The notes: a model not told the origin generated them from the letters alone. A stretch of 64,000 nucleotides of DNA from Carya illinoinensis (GCF_018687715.1 NC_056754.1:21137001-21201000); one strand, 5' to 3'. Shown: positions 28,536 to 42,394, counted from the first letter of the stretch. Numbers and translations: made by a program.

Positions 28536-31500
28536 TAGGGGTGCTACCCAACCCCCCCGGATGGGGCCACCCCTATCGTGCCCTTGCAGGGGGGTTTTCG
28601 TTCTTGTGCTTTGCCCTCGAACAAGGTACCCCGTCCAGTGATGGGGTATGGGGGTTGGGTTGGACATCCAACTGTCCGCCTCCCACCTAGCTACATTTGA
28701 GCCTTTGACCCATTTCAATTTTGGCTCAAATTAGTTTTCTAGGCTCAAAATGATCCAAAAACACATTCAAACTTATTTTTGGGCCTAAAATTTAACTACA
28801 GCTATATTTATATATTGAAAAAAAAAATTATGAATAGAAACTATTAACTATATACTAAATACTAAGTTCCAAGTTCTAACTAATACTATTAGTCTATTAA
28901 GTAATAAGTAATAACCATTACTAAGGCACTAAACTATTACAAATTTACAATTATACAAATTAAGACAACTAATAAATTATTACAAAATTACAAACACATA
29001 TAAAAATAATAAATACTACAAATTGTACTATTAACATTACAATTAATTATAAATTAACAAAATAATAACATTAGGAAGTTTGATCAATTTTGGGTGGCGG
29101 TGAGTTTATTGAGTTATGTTGAGTGCTGTGAGAATCAAATTCAAGATTATAAAACCTGCCATAATAATAAGTCAAAAATAAAACGAATTAGAATTATAAA
29201 TCTAAAGTTATAACTTATAAACATGAAAAAAAATTAAGGGAAAAATTGTGCAAACCATGGTAATGGTGGGTCTAATATACACGAAGTCATACTACAGTGG
29301 AGGTAACCATAGATGTCGTCCCAGGTATCACTACAATAATTAAATTTAAAATTAACACCAATTAAATGAAAATAAATTAATTAAAATAAGAAAATTAAAT
29401 TCAAATGACAAATTATCAAATCAAGGCTAATCAACACCCTTATTCTCAGTATTGACCTAATAATAATAAAAAACATCTGAAACATGAATTGGACTCCCCG
29501 TGATCTAATTTGAGGTGCAAATCAAAAGCTCTACAGTGGTGGGATCTAATGAGCTTTAGAATGGATCAAATACATTCCCTCCGGTGTTAAAGACTAACTT
29601 TGAGGTTACGGTACTAATAGGGATGACCAAAATACTACGGGCTATTTGTGCAAGGATAGGATACTTGAGGACATTCATCTTCCATCAAACTAAGATATCA
29701 AAGTCTCGTACATATGGTTGAAGATCCACTGTGAAGTATCTGTCTATCTTTGACTTAGCCTCTGTAGCACTCCTTGTAAAGGAGTTATACTCTATCCTTT
29801 TGTTATCATCCCGCAAGATGGTAAACTCATCAAATAATCTATCAAGAGCTTCCCTAACCCTTGATGCAATATGCTCCACCCATACTTGCCCGTAAACAAT
29901 ACCCAATCCATATACCATGCCATCCACTTTAAACCAAGGGTTAAGGATAACAGCTACGTATAACAATATATTAGCCCTATCGAAATATCCCCTCCAACAC
30001 TTGTCGTACTTTTTCCTCATCAACAATATTATCTCCCGCAGCCTAGTGTGACTGCATGCGACAATCTCATCTAATTCATCTTTTACTTTACATATTTGTT
30101 AACAAAAATGATGAGATGTAAGATACAAAGAACCATATAAATTCATGGTAACCTAGTAGAAAAGCCTCAGAAAATCTGCGAAAGCATATATAACATCCCA
30201 GTCCTCAGTCATAGGCTTCCCAAATCTCCAGTGATCATCAAAATATTTTACATATTGGATGTCTTCATCACCCAATAATAAAAATGCGAACTTATACTCT
30301 AGGGCTGCCTCCTACATAAAAAATGTTGAGTTTCATCGTGTAGTCAAATCAGTATAAAGCCTCTTCTTTGATGTTATGCCCGCAAATTTCTCAGCAATTT
30401 TGAATTTCTTCAATCTCGCAGGAGAAAATCTCACTCATCTCATAGCAGTTTTGACCCGAGCAATCGAGTCATGAAGATTTTTCCAACCATCATTGACAAT
30501 AAGATTAACAATATGTGCTGCACATCTCACATACAAATAATTACTACCCAAGATTGTCTTATTTGCCTCTCTAAGAAAGGTTTTAAGATATCCCAATGCT
30601 ACGTCGTTAGATGAGACATTACCAACTGTGCATGTCACAACGCATGTCAACCCTTACTTCTTTATAACGGTCTCCAAGGCTCTTCCAATCATCTCACCCT
30701 TGTGATTGGTAATTTGAAAAAATTTGAAAATTTTCTTATGCAATATCCAATCACAATCAATAAAATGACAAATCAAAGACATATAATTAAAATTCTAAAT
30801 TGATGTCCAACTATCAATGGTGAGGCAAACAAGCTAACCCGCTAAAAAACCTATCAATTTCTCTTTTATATATTGGTAATTTTTTTTACATCCTTTGCCA
30901 CCTTGTGGTGATAAGGAAGTTTAAACCTTGGTTCCAAGTTATGAGAATAAGCTTGGAATCCTTTCCCATCCACAATTTGAAAGGCAGCTCGTTCATGATG
31001 ATCATATGAACTAGGTGGATCCTATTCTCCTTAGGATCATACTTCGTGTACCCCTGAAATATTGCACCCCCACTACTCTCATTCGCCATTTTTTTAAGTC
31101 TAATTTCTAGTCTAGATTGGCTCTTCTCTTGCAAAGATCTTAGAATTGGACTTTTTTTACATTGCTCTTCTAAGTGCACCTTTAATTGTGAGGTGCCATA
31201 TTTCCTATAGTGGCATCCATAAATTTTGCCACAATAGTTATATTTAGCTTGAAGGTTATTGGAATTACCATCCTTTAGTTTGGTGAAGTGAGACCAAACT
31301 ATGGAAGTGAGTTTCTTGTTAGGCTTGGAGGCGGGGCAAGTTTCCATAGTTGTCGGCATAGGGGTAGGGGTAGGAATAGGGTTAGGGTTAGGGGTACTAT
31401 AAATAGGGTAGCTTGCACTAAAATCTGTCGAAATTTCATTGAACTCAAGCAAACAACAAATCTGAAATTATAACAAACATGACAAGTATTAACATCCAAC

Positions 31501-32264
31501 CAAGTCCAATGCATTCCAAAACAAGTTTTAAAACAGGTTTTATACATTTATAACTATAAGTAATTATTCTCTTCATCAAACTAGTAAATCTGAAACCATA
31601 ATAAATCACAATCACAATCTAAAGTTATAACTATAAGTAATTGTTCTCGTCATCAAACTAGTAAATTTGAAACCCTAATAAATCACAATCACAATCCAAA
31701 CATTCAATCACAATCAGATCCATCACACACATGCACAATCAATCCTCCACAACACACCATTCACAATCCTATCCTCCATCTCCATTAATCTCATCTTCCA
31801 TTTAATTTCATAAAAATATATAATTAAAAAAAGAAAAAGAAAAAAAGAGAAGAGATATTCGGATTTTCGAGTCTCGAACATACCTTCGACGACGATGATG
31901 AGCATAGACGGTGAGGAGGTCAACTGCGGTAGTGACAGGGGGTTGTGATAGTGGTAGACGACTAGATGAGGTCAGCCACTAAAGGCTCTCGAAGATGAAA
32001 GTGAAGTCTGGATAGTGGATTTTGGAAGGTTTCAAATCGAAGGTGCTGTTTTAGGTTTACCGACTTAATTAAAAAAAAAATCCCAAGTGCCAAAACGACG
32101 TTGTTTTGGTCACCTAAGAGGGGTTTTTTAATATATATTATATATACTTATATTATTATATTATAAATACGGGGGTGAGGGCCCCTGCCATGCGGATGGG
32201 GTAATCTGCCCCTCTATAAGGGGGTGGGGCAGACGGGTAGCTTGGCCCCTGCTACCCTCCCCTA
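28536..32264 (-). mobile_element. hAT transposon inserted in the gypsy LTR
   Basis: Near-exact 8-bp duplication CTACGGAT/CTACGGAC (28528-28535 and 32265-32272). The termini are TAGGGGTGCTACCC and, read inward from the right, TAGGGGAGGGTAGC. The ends are GC-rich (CCCC/GGGG blocks) and the subterminal region at 28800-29080 is AT-rich. A decayed transposase lies on the minus strand. 3,729 bp. Confidence 0.88.
29480..31452 (-). pseudogene. hAT transposase remnant with BED zinc finger
   Basis: 31452-30886 holds a BED-type zinc finger (SIVWSHFTKLKDG, YNYCGKIYGCHYRKYGTSQL, HLEEQCKKSP). 30650-30435 holds the conserved core (NVSSNDVALGYLKTFLREAN, YVRCAAHIVNLIVNDGWKNL). 30026-29685 holds the next block (KYDKCWRGYFDRANILLYVA, LNPWFK). 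Traces of the C-terminal dimerisation region are out of frame at about 29690-29480. Several stops and frameshifts separate these blocks, so no active enzyme is made. Confidence 0.8.
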
Positions 32265-32348
32265 CTACGGACTTAATTAAATAAGACCCACTACTAATTA
32301 CTAAAGTAATTACAAGCAATAGAAATAAATACAATTAATAAAATACTT

Positions 32349-35300
32349 TTAGCTCATCACATAACCGGATTCGCCCAACCCATAGCCTGATTTAGCCAAC
32401 CAAACCTTAGCCCATAAAGAAGGCCCATAACAATTCCCCTTCTGTAAGAAAACCTTGCCCTTGAGGTTGGGAAAGTCCATTTGCAATTTCTTATGTTCAA
32501 CCCAAGATGCCTCATTGTGCCCTAGACCCCTCCATTTGACTAAACACTCTATGACTACCATGTTCCATTTCTTCTTCATTCTTTGTTGTAACACCTTTTC
32601 TGGTTCAGCATGAGGAACCCCATTTGAGTTTACTTGTGGCAGAGTTGGGCAGAGCCGATGGTGTTGCTCCAATTTTTTCTTGAGGCACAATACATAGAAC
32701 ACGAGGTGAACAGCTGCCGCCGGTGGAAGCTCTAAACGATACGCCATCGTCCCCCTCACTCAATCACTTGGCATGGCCCAAAAAATGGGGGATACAACTT
32801 CAAGTTTCTTCTTTGTACCACGGAGTGTTGCTTGTAAAGTTGAAGTTTAAGGTATACTCAGTCCCTGATCTCAAACTGTCTTTCTGTTCTCTTGTAATTA
32901 GTGAATCTCTTCATCCACTCCTGTGCAATACCTGAGATATATGGAAGTAATTTTGGTGGTGAATATCCATAAACTACTTCAAATGGGGTTAATTTAATAT
33001 AACTATGAATATTAGTACTGTAACAACACTTAGCTAGTGGTAGCCATTTCACCAACTCTTTCAGTTTGTCACCCACGTAGCACCTCAAATACTATTCCAG
33101 ACATTTATTTACAATTTCAGTCTGACCATCCATTTGTGTGTGGTAGGTTGAACTTAGCTTCATATATGTTCCATGTATATTGAAAATCTCCTTCCAAAAT
33201 AAACTTGTAAATGTAGGGTCTCGGTTTGATACTATTGACTTAGTCATGCCATGTAATTTAAAAATGTGGGTAATGAAAACCTATGCAATTTTTGCTGCAG
33301 TATATGGGTGAGAAATAGGAAGGAAATGTGCATATTTAGAGAGCCTATCCACTACCACATAAATCACATTACACCCATTAGAAGTAGGTAATCCTTTAAT
33401 GAAATTCATATATATCCATCCAAACCTTTTTGGGTATAGGGAGGGCCTGAAGAAGCCCTGTTGGGTGTACATTTTTTGCCTTAGCATACTGGCAAACTTC
33501 ACATTCTCAAATGAATTTTTTGATGAACCTTTCATTCATTTCCAATAAAATTTTGCTCAAGCTCGTTGTAGAGTTTTATGTAAACAAGAATGAGCAGCCA
33601 AGGGACTATTGTGCATGAGCTACATAATTTGCTCTCTTATTGGTGTAGCACTACCAATGTATTGTCGATCCTTATAGAATAAGAGCCATTCCTTCTTGTT
33701 GTATTTCTATAAATTCAACAAACCCTTGTCATAGTCTTCCATCAGCTACTGCATTATAAGATCCGAAGCATAAGATCCTTGTAATGATTCATGCTAGCTG
33801 TTGTAGGAGTTGAGATTACCACCAGTTCAGCTTTGCTTTCTTCATCCCTTCTTGATAAAGCATTAGTAATTGCATTTTTCTTCCCTTTATTGTATTCCAC
33901 GTGAATTCATACTCCAATAACTTAGTCAGCCAACTTTGTTGGAATGGACTTCCCACTTTTTGTTCCAGGAAGTGTTTTAGACTTTGGTGATCTATCTGCA
34001 CCTTAAATTTCTATCCCAGCACATATGGTCTTCATTTTTTTACTACTAACACTAGTGCATCAATTCCTTTTCATATGTAGTGCCTTGCCCTGAATTGCCT
34101 AGCTCATAAATGCAATTGGTGTCCCTTGCTGCATGAGAACAGCCCCAACTCCACACCACGAAGCATCACATTGGATAATAAAAAGTTTAGTAAAATCAGG
34201 TGATACCAAAACAGGAGCTTAATGACAACTTGCTTTAATTTTAGGAAAGCTTCTCTAGCTAAATCTATCCATGAGAATGAGTCTTTTTCTTGAGAAGGGC
34301 TGTTTAGGGAGTGGCTATGGTACCGTATTCTTTAATTAAGGAGGCGGCAATGCTATTGTATCCTTTAATAAATTTCCTATAATATCTTGTTTATCCTAGG
34401 AACCCTCTCAATGATTTAATGTTCTTACGAAAAGAACAATATAGCATAGACTCAATTTTCTTAGGATCGACTTTAACCCCTTCCTTAGAAATCAAGTGGC
34501 CAAGGTACTCTACTTCTAAGCATCCAAAGCTACACTTAAATTTCTTTCCAAAGAGTCAGTGGTGTTGCAGAAAATTTGACATGTTGTAGATGTTCTTCTA
34601 TGATTTTGCTATATATAGGGATATCATCAAAGAAAACTAGGATGAACTTTCTTAGATAGAGCTTAAAAATGTCATTCACAAGACTTTGAAAGATAGAGAT
34701 GGGGCATTGGTGAGCCCAAAGGGCATCACCAAAAATTCATAGTGCCTTACATGGATTCTAAAGGCCCTTTTTAAGTTTTGAGTCGTTTAACCCCTAAGAC
34801 TGCATCACAACCACCCAATGTTAGCACATAAAATTCAGTAGTGAAAGAGTTACCGGCATGTGTAACTACACCATTTCACATCTTCCTTGGTTGAGAAGAG
34901 TGTCACCATTTGCCACCTGCACTGCTAATCCTTTAGTGGGTTGTGTTAATAGCCGAGCGCTTTGGGCAATAGATGAATCTAGGAAGTTATGAGTACTTCC
35001 TATATCTATCAATATTACCACCTTGCATCTGTGTATTAGCCCCATCACCCTCATGGTTTTTGGGCTAGGAGAACCCACCAACGCGTGTATAGATATTCCT
35101 GGCTCAATCTCCACAATCTTGGGTTCTGTAGCAATCTTTGTTCTATCATTATTCTCCCTTTATTTGACTTTCCATGCACTATGTCTTCATCATCACTAGA
35201 GTCCTCACATTCCATGATAAATAGTCTTGCTACCTTGCACCTGTGTCCTAGTCCCCAGTTTTCATCACAATTGTAGCATAGCCCTTTGTCTCTACATTCT

Positions 35301-35379
35301 TTCATTTGTGCAGGTGTCAACCTTAATTTGTACAAGAATTGTATTCCTTTTTTCCTATACTGGTGGTACGTTGTGTATG
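32349..35379 (-). pseudogene. gypsy Pol remnant: zinc knuckle, protease, RT, RNase H, integrase, chromodomain
   Basis: Read on the minus strand from the right. 35335-35051 carries the CCHC knuckle CYNCDENWGLGHRC. 35114-34866, overlapping in another frame, carries the protease site LIDIGSTHNFLDSSIAQSAR. About 34860-34000 is reverse transcriptase, too frameshifted to read continuously. 34001-33816 is RNase H (QIDHQSLKHFLEQK). 33535-33281 is integrase (MNFIKGLPTSNGCNVIYVVV, DRLSKYAHFLP) and 33088-32858 its C-terminal part. 32759-32349 ends in a chromodomain (VIECLVKWRGLGHNEASWVE). The chromodomain makes this a chromovirus. Many stops; inactive. Confidence 0.85.
32433..32444 (-). other. polypurine tract of the gypsy element
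   Basis: On the minus strand AGAAGGGGAAT lies directly before the TGTTATGGG start of the 3' LTR. Confidence 0.75.
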
Positions 35380-35599
35380 GTTTAGGTTAGGGCTGTGTAG
35401 CGGTCGATCTGGACCAAAGAAACCGACTGGACTGGACCGAGTAAGCAGAGGGTTTGGTTTCGGTCCTGGATTAGTGAGGAATTCGGGCTTCAGTCCGATC
35501 CATGGTCCAGGGTTCCTCGGACAGAATCAGACCGGACCGACTGAATTCATAATTTTTTATATATATTTATTTCATATAATCAATGTCATTTTCATCTAA

Positions 35600-36583
35600 C
35601 CTATTAGGCTATTACCATATACAATATAAAATTTTAAATATATAATTACACATTAATATTCTATTAATTAAGTAAGGTATATTATAATATTATTATCAAT
35701 TACCAATTCACCATTAAGTAATTACTAACATCTATATCTATATCTAATTAAAGTGTATAGATTAATTTTTAATAAATTACCTAAGTTGTAAGTAAATATA
35801 AAACAATTGGTAAATCGTAAATTAACTAACCTAATGGCTAATACCAATTCCCCATTAACTAATTAGTAACATGATAACATCTACAATTCTACATCTATGA
35901 CCTAAGTTGCAAGTAAATATAAAGAATGTACGGTCCTATGGATGTGCTCTTAATTAAATTATTTATGCTTCTTGCTTCATATACAAATAACAAAATGTAT
36001 GACCTAAGTTGCAAGTAAATATAAAGTATGTATGACCTAATTGGCAATTCCTCATTAAGACCTTAACTAATTACTAACATCTACATCTATGACCTAAGTT
36101 GCAAGTAAATATAAAGCATGCATGTATAATTAAATTATTTATGCTTATTGCTTCCCATACAAAATGTAAATATATAGCTCATTCCTCATTATGCATTAAC
36201 TTAGAAGTTAGAACTATCATAATACATTGATATACTCTAAGTTAGTAATAAAGTAACAATTAACATCATCAATATAATTATAATTATATATATTTTTTAA
36301 TGAGTTAATTAAATAATTATATTGAATAGCTTACTTAATTTTACTTTTACTAATTAAAATAATTTTTTTATTAATTTATGTGCTAAAAATATAGAACAAA
36401 TGAAAATGTACATAATTACTAAGGGAAGAAACGGTACCGTTTAGTGCAAAATTGGACCTAAACGGTGCCATTTAGGTCCAAGGAGAAGGGAAACGATAAC
36501 TACGTTGCATGAAACGGTGTCGTTTCATGCAACTTATTTTATTTTTTCCCTTTCCAATGTGTTGAAATGGCGCCGTTTGGATT

Positions 36584-36622
<39 letters not shown>

Positions 36623-38181
36623 GTGTGAAAAGTGAAAAGGAAATTACCCTAGCCCCCCCATTCTGTGAGTCCATGACCATCGCAGCCTTGTAAGGCCTTT
36701 CCCACCCTATTCCGTCGTAGACTGGTTAGGCCACCCCCTGATTCCTTTGCAGTTCACAGGGCTTCTATTTTTGCTGATATGTATTTTTTTCAGTTTTATT
36801 TCGTGATTTCGTGAATCTGGCCATTTTAATTTTTTGTTGTGAATTTATGATTCGTGAATATGGATTTCTTGTTGGTGAATCTGTTATTTGTGTGATTTTG
36901 TGGTGAATCTGAAATGCTTGAATTATTGGTGAATCTGAGATGGGTCAATTTTAAAATTTATTGTAATCTACTTGCTAGAATGAATAAATATGATTTGAAA
37001 CTCAAGATTTTGAGTCTTTAGAATCATATTTAGATTTTATCCAAATTCAAACCTAATATTTAGTTTATATCAGAAACTGAAAGGGATGTTTAATATGTTT
37101 TCTTGTAAGTTTTTTTTCCATCTTTTTCTCATATCAATGGGATGAAGGATTGTAAGTTTTTTCTTCGTTTTACCTATGTGTTCTGTTCTATTTTTTGTCT
37201 TATTTCAAATAATAAAATAGACACAGTTATGTAACAATCTTGCTCTGCTTTATGTATGGTGAGAGTTTAGAAGTACCTAGAAGATATAGAAATAAAGAAT
37301 GATAGGGTTGAACTATATTGTTCACGTCTCTGTATTTTTATTTTTGTTTTTATTTTTTATGTTTGTGCTTGCAAATGTTGTGCTAATTTCAATTTGGGAA
37401 TATATAATATATAGGATTTCTTTAGTTCTTTGAGACTTTATTTATTTATTTTTTGCCCTTTTTTTAACATTAGATAATAAGATGAAATGTTGTTCGATAA
37501 TAAGTTAATAACGAGGAAGTGCATGCGTCCAAAGTAGTAATTTTAATTGGATGAAATAACATAAAATATCATTATAAAAAATATTGAGATTTGAGTTCCA
37601 TGATTTCATGCCCTTTCAATGCAATGTGGCTCATGTGTCCAAATTGAGTAATTGGGTCAAATGACCTCAAATATCATTGTCAATTCATTGAACAAGCATC
37701 TATCTTTTTCAGAATAATTACCTTAATTTCATCACTGTATAATTGTATTATTGTATCTTAGTTGTGTTTGATTACTAAATATAAGTTATTAAATTAAAAT
37801 AACTCAAGGTTTTATAATTGCTCTATTTGAATAATTTAGATTCTCTGGAATATTCTTTTGTGCTTCTCCATCTTGATTAGGTGATATAGTTCAAAGGAGA
37901 TAGACATAGTTATTGGTCTTATAACATTTAATATTGTAGACTTAGGGTTAGTATCGTAAACTTTATAGCGTGTGGTCTTTACTGATACAAATCAATACAT
38001 TATGCATAAAAATATGCATAAAAAGTATGCTCTCTAATCTCCATACACTATGCAAATCAATACACAAATCCATGATCATGCATGCAAGTTCATTTACTAT
38101 TTTTGTATTATTTATTTTTCATAAAGTGATGACAAAAAGTATGCTTTCCAATCTCCATACACTGATTGATTATTTTTGTAG
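35600..38181. other. 5' non-coding part of the hAT at 35388
   Basis: AT-rich subterminal DNA with a repeated ACCTAAGTTGCAAGTAAATA word (for example about 35890, 36003 and 36092). A purer promoter-like block with a (CT)n run follows at 36583-36620, then what looks like a transposase leader with a long 5' intron ending TTTTTGTAG at 38181. The ORF at 36505-36693 is mostly the CT repeat. Confidence 0.45.
36583..36620. repeat. (CT)n microsatellite
   Basis: About 18 CT units upstream of the hAT transposase remnant. Confidence 0.85.
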
Positions 38182-40358
38182 ATGGACCATATTCACGAAA
38201 TGAATCCACAAGACTCTACTACTGATGATGTAGAGTCAACCATGCCTACATAGAGTGTTGGAGGCATTCCTCCACTCCCACCCAATGAAAGTAGTGATAC
38301 TAAACCGAGTGTCAATGGCAGACCTAGGTCAATGGTTTGGGATTACTTTACAAGAATACAAAACGGTGATCCAAGTAAACCTAGGGCTAAATGTAATTAT
38401 TGTACTGTTTCATATGCATGTAATACAAAGATCAACGGTACAAAATCTATGAAATATCACATTGAGAAATAATGTAAGAAATGTCCTTTTAATAGGACGT
38501 ATAAGTCCCAAACTACTCTAACTTGGAAGGCAGATGGAGGAAGTGGTAGTAAGAAACTTGTGTCTATAGCTTTTAGGGTTGAGGCTTGCAGACAAGACTT
38601 AGCAGAGATAATAATTCTTGATGAGTTACCCTTTAGGTTTGTAAAAGGAGAGGGTTTCAAGAAGTTTATGCTTAGTGTTTGCCCTAAGTGAGTAATGATT
38701 CCATCCCGTGTTACAGTTGTGAATGATTGATTTAGTGTATATACGAGGAAAAAAAAATAAGTTGAGAAGTTCTCTTCAAGGGCAATGAATTTTTCTCACT
38801 AAAGATACATAGACATTCGTGCAAAACTTCAACTATATGTGTCTGACTGCACACTTTATTGATGATGATTGGAATCTACACGAGGATTCTTTCTTTTTGT
38901 TTGGTTGAGAATCACAAGAGGGATACACTTGGTAAGGCCATTGAAATGTGTTTGCATGACTGGGGACGACCAAAATATCTTGTTATCATACTTGATAATG
39001 CAAGTTCTAATAATGGTACAGTTTCTTATTTGAAGAAAAAAAATCAAGTATAGGAAGGACACTATTTTGGAACGTGAATACTTGCGTGTTCGATATTGTG
39101 TCCACATCTTAAACTTAATTGTTCGTGAGAGGTTGAAGGAATTTGATGAGTCTATTACGAATGTGAGAGGTTTTGTGAAATATGTGAAGTCCTCACCTCA
39201 AATATGGAGTACGTTTAAGAAATGTGTACAATTGGAAGAAATTACAAGCAAAAATGACATTTACTTAGATGTACCAATTAGGTGGAACTCTGCCTATCTT
39301 ATGTTGGAGGGAGCTTCAAATTTTTAAAAAGCTTTTGAACAGTTGGAAGAAGAAGATTCTATGTTCCTTGTTAATATTGGAGATGATGATGTGGATCATG
39401 CAGTGAATAGGAGAACGTCCAAAAAGTTGGGACCTCCCAATAATATCGATTGGGAGAAGGCAAGATTGTTTGTAAAGTTTCTTAAACTATTTTATGATAC
39501 AACTTTACGCTTTTTGGGGGTCTGTATGCAACTTACAACTCCTTTTTTCTGGAGTTAGCTACAATATCCGATGCGATTGATTTGCAGTGTCAAAATCAAA
39601 ATCTTGTGGTGGGATTAATGGTCACAAATAAAAAATAAATAAAAATTAAAAAATATTGGGGCAATTTGGATAATATGAATATGTTGTTGTTTATTGAGAT
39701 TTTTCTTGATCATCAGTGCAAGATGCGATATCTTGACTTTGAACTGAAAGGAATGTGCGCCCATGATCCCACAAAAACAGTTAATTTGAGTTTTTCAGTG
39801 AAGAATACTTTAACCCGTATGTATAAGGCATACCTTGCAAATGAAGAAATGAGCAATTTTTTACAACAACAATAGCAGTCTACAAGTTTATCACGTGAAG
39901 ATGTAAATCCTACAAGTGAAGATGATGCAAGTACAGATGTGGACGTTCGTGCACAAATAATGGCCATATTTAAGCAACGGTTAGAGGACTCTCTTGAAAT
40001 CAAGTCAGATGTTGATAGATACCTAAATAAAAAGTATGAGATAGACAATGTAAGTTTTGAAATTCTAGTTTAGTGGAAGGTTAATTCATTTAGATATCTT
40101 GTGCTTTCAAAAATTGCACACGATGTACTTGCAATACCAGTCTCTACAGTTGCCTCTGAATCTTGCTTTAGCACTGGGGGTCGTGTACTTGATTATTTCC
40201 AAAGTAGTTTATCTCCGATGATGGTTGATGGCCTCATTTGTGTACAAAATTGGCTTCATTCTTTTTCTACTCCAATCAGCCTTAGGACTATAATGGATGA
40301 TGTGGAGAATTTTAAGGGACAGTTGGATATGAGTATGTTTATTATTTACTTCATTTGA
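38182..40358 (+). pseudogene. hAT transposase remnant (BED finger to C-terminal dimerisation domain)
   Basis: The ATG at 38182 directly follows an acceptor-like TTTTGTAG. The N-terminus has a BED zinc finger (MVWDYFTRIQNGDP, AKCNYCTVSYACNT, MKYHIEK). The core includes LDNASSNNGTVSYL (about 38993-39033) and YCVHILNLIVRERLKEFDES (about 39097). The C-terminal dimerisation motif is clear: VSTVASESCFSTGGRVLDYF then LICVQNWLHS (about 40140-40260). Downstream small exon-like pieces (for example 40436-40495) fit the split ends of plant domesticated-style hAT genes. In-frame stops (for example 38251, 38470) and frameshifts show it is dead. RICESLEEPER-like by pattern. Confidence 0.85.
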
Positions 40359-41394
40359 TAACTTTTATGATCTATATATGTTTTGTAAATTTATATAAAT
40401 TATTTTTTTCCTTTATTGTATGGCACTTGCTCAGGAGGGTGAAAATTCTATAAAGGCGTCAAATACAATGTCTACATCCAATGCAAATTCATGGGGTGAG
40501 AACTTGAATTATTTTTTTTTAAAATTTTAGATAATTTTCTTGAATTGTGACTTGTCCAATTTAGTTTAACTTTTGTATTGCCTCTCGTGGAAATTTTTCC
40601 TATTTGGCATTACCCAAAAAATGTGGCATTTCATTTCATTAATTTATTGGTCTATGGCAGCAGCTATATGGCAGTAGCATTTAGTTTGGTGATGAAAGCT
40701 TTGACGAGATCGAGTGTTTGCCATTTAGAGATCAAATCTTAGTTATTTGTTATTTGTATTAGTTATTATTTAGTCATTTTTAATTTGTAATATCACTTTA
40801 TTAGTAGGTGGGTTATGGGCCTATGGCTTTATGGTTAGAAGCCTAGATGCATGGATTGTAAATTGTAATATTTTTTGTGTTATTTGCTTAACTTTTTTTA
40901 GTTTTTTTAACTTTTTATTTCCTTTTATTCAGACTCTTGGATGTTTAGTTGGTATGTTTAGTTGGATGTTTAGTTAAAAATTAGATGTACTCTTAACTTT
41001 TTTCTTTTTCTTTTGAAATATGGATGTTTAGTTGGCATAGAATTAGATGTACTAAATTTCATTTGACATAAATATTGCTTCTGTGTATATGAGGATTTGA
41101 CATGAACGGTTGGATTTTTTTTTTGATGAAAAAATGGTGCCTGTTGAGGTTTTAATGAAGTCATTGATCTTTTGCAAGCCATTAATTTAGACATTACGTC
41201 ATGGGTCTTTTGCAATTCTCTTTTTAAGTTTTTCTAGCTTTTTTTTTTTAGTAAAATATTTTATTCAAATTTATTGTATATAGATCATTTTCTTTTTATG
41301 ATTTTTTTATTTTGCTTTTAAATATTTTTTTGGTATTTTTTGACTTAAAATTAGATAAAATATTAATGGAATTTTACTGTTGGGCCGAAATACA
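40359..41394. other. 3' non-coding part of the hAT at 35388
   Basis: AT-rich. It contains a GATGTTTAGTTGG word repeated at about 40938, 40951, 40963 and 41026. No gene seen. Confidence 0.45.
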
Positions 41395-41612
41395 TATATT
41401 GGGCCATTGGCCCATATGGTACAGGATTGGATCGACAGACCGACCGGACCGGACTGGACCGGACCATCCCGAATGGGACCGAACCAGACTGGTCCTTATA
41501 GCATTTCGGTCTGGTCTAGAGTAGGGAAACCCTAAACCAAATTGGTCCGATCTGGTTCGCAAAACCCCCTGCGGACCGACTGAATAGGACCGAATTTAGC
41601 CCTAGTTTAGGT

Positions 41613-42368
41613 GGCCCTAGACCCATTCAGTTAGCCCTCCTAAAGGCTGCAACATTCTTCTTCTGCATTTTAGCGAAACTGAAAGCAGTTGTGAGAGTTT
41701 GAGGGTTAAGCATCCCTACCATGAACCTTATGTCTTCTCTCAAACCTGTTAAGAAGTAGCTAAGCTTATATGGCTCAACAAGACCCCTTAACTAATTTGA
41801 TAGAATTTCAAATTGGCTGGGTCTTGTAAGCTTCAACTGTTGTGGCTTATTTTAACTTCACCATGGCTTCCATGGGGTCAGCATAGGTTGTTGGGCTAAA
41901 CCTAGTATGTAATGACCTCACAAAGCCCTCCCAGCTAGCTATACCTCCAGAGCTTTCCAAATCCTGGAACCAAGTAAGTGCATTTCCTTCCATGTGGAAG
42001 GATGCCAATAACACTCTCTAAAGGGGATTAGTCTGGTGATATGTAAAAAGTTGAATGGCCCGATAGACCCATTCATAAGGATCATTCTTATCCAACTTGG
42101 GAAAGTTTAAACGGATAGTAAGGGTTTGGATCCCTCCCTGCTCCTCATACCTGGGGTTGGTCATTTGAGAGTTATTAATGTTTTCTTCCTTCTTCCAGGC
42201 TCTTTACAATTGCTTCTACACTCAAGGCCACGGTCTGCAACTGTTGCGCCAAACCGTCCATAACCCGCTGCATGTTTTCTTGATCTGCTAGTACATTTCC
42301 TGCATTTGTCTCATAGTGGTGATTGCATTTGCTAATTGTGAATATTGTGTTCCAATACCCTTTCCCAT
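41613..42368 (-). pseudogene. gypsy Gag remnant
   Basis: Read on the minus strand from ATG at 42368 (MGKGIGTQYSQLANAITTMR), stopped after 26 codons. Further conserved Gag blocks follow in shifted frames: an MEGNALTWFQDLESSGGIAS-like block at about 41990-41920 and LSYFLTGLREDIRFMVGM at about 41765-41710. The frame then runs into the hAT duplication at 41612 and resumes at 35379. The zinc knuckle lies beyond the insertion. Confidence 0.72.
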
Positions 42369-42378
42369 GGGCCCAAAC

Positions 42379-42394
42379 TTGGCTCGTATACCAC
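42379..42394 (-). other. primer binding site of the gypsy element
   Basis: Directly after the 5' LTR the minus strand reads GTGGTATACGAGCC, close to the tRNA-Met-complementary TGGTATCAGAGC. Confidence 0.65.

Larger units (their letters stand above)
28051..32432 (-). repeat. 3' LTR of the gypsy element, split by a MITE and a hAT
   Basis: LTR sequence is present at 28051-28284, 28501-28535 and 32265-32432. It aligns with 42395-42828. The intervening parts are a 216-bp MITE (28285-28500) and the hAT at 28536-32264. As the LTR nearest AUG2 and pointing at it, it could have donated a promoter, but it is now heavily interrupted. Confidence 0.88.
35388..41604 (+). mobile_element. hAT transposon inserted between gypsy gag and pol
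   Basis: Exact 8-bp duplication GTTTAGGT (35380-35387 and 41605-41612). The termini are TAGGGCTGTGTAGCGGTC and, read inward from the right, TAGGGCTAAATTCGGTCC. The subterminal regions are dense in GGTCCG/CGGACC words, followed inward by AT-rich DNA. The decayed transposase is on the plus strand. At 6,217 bp it is long for a hAT because of large non-coding ends. Confidence 0.92.
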
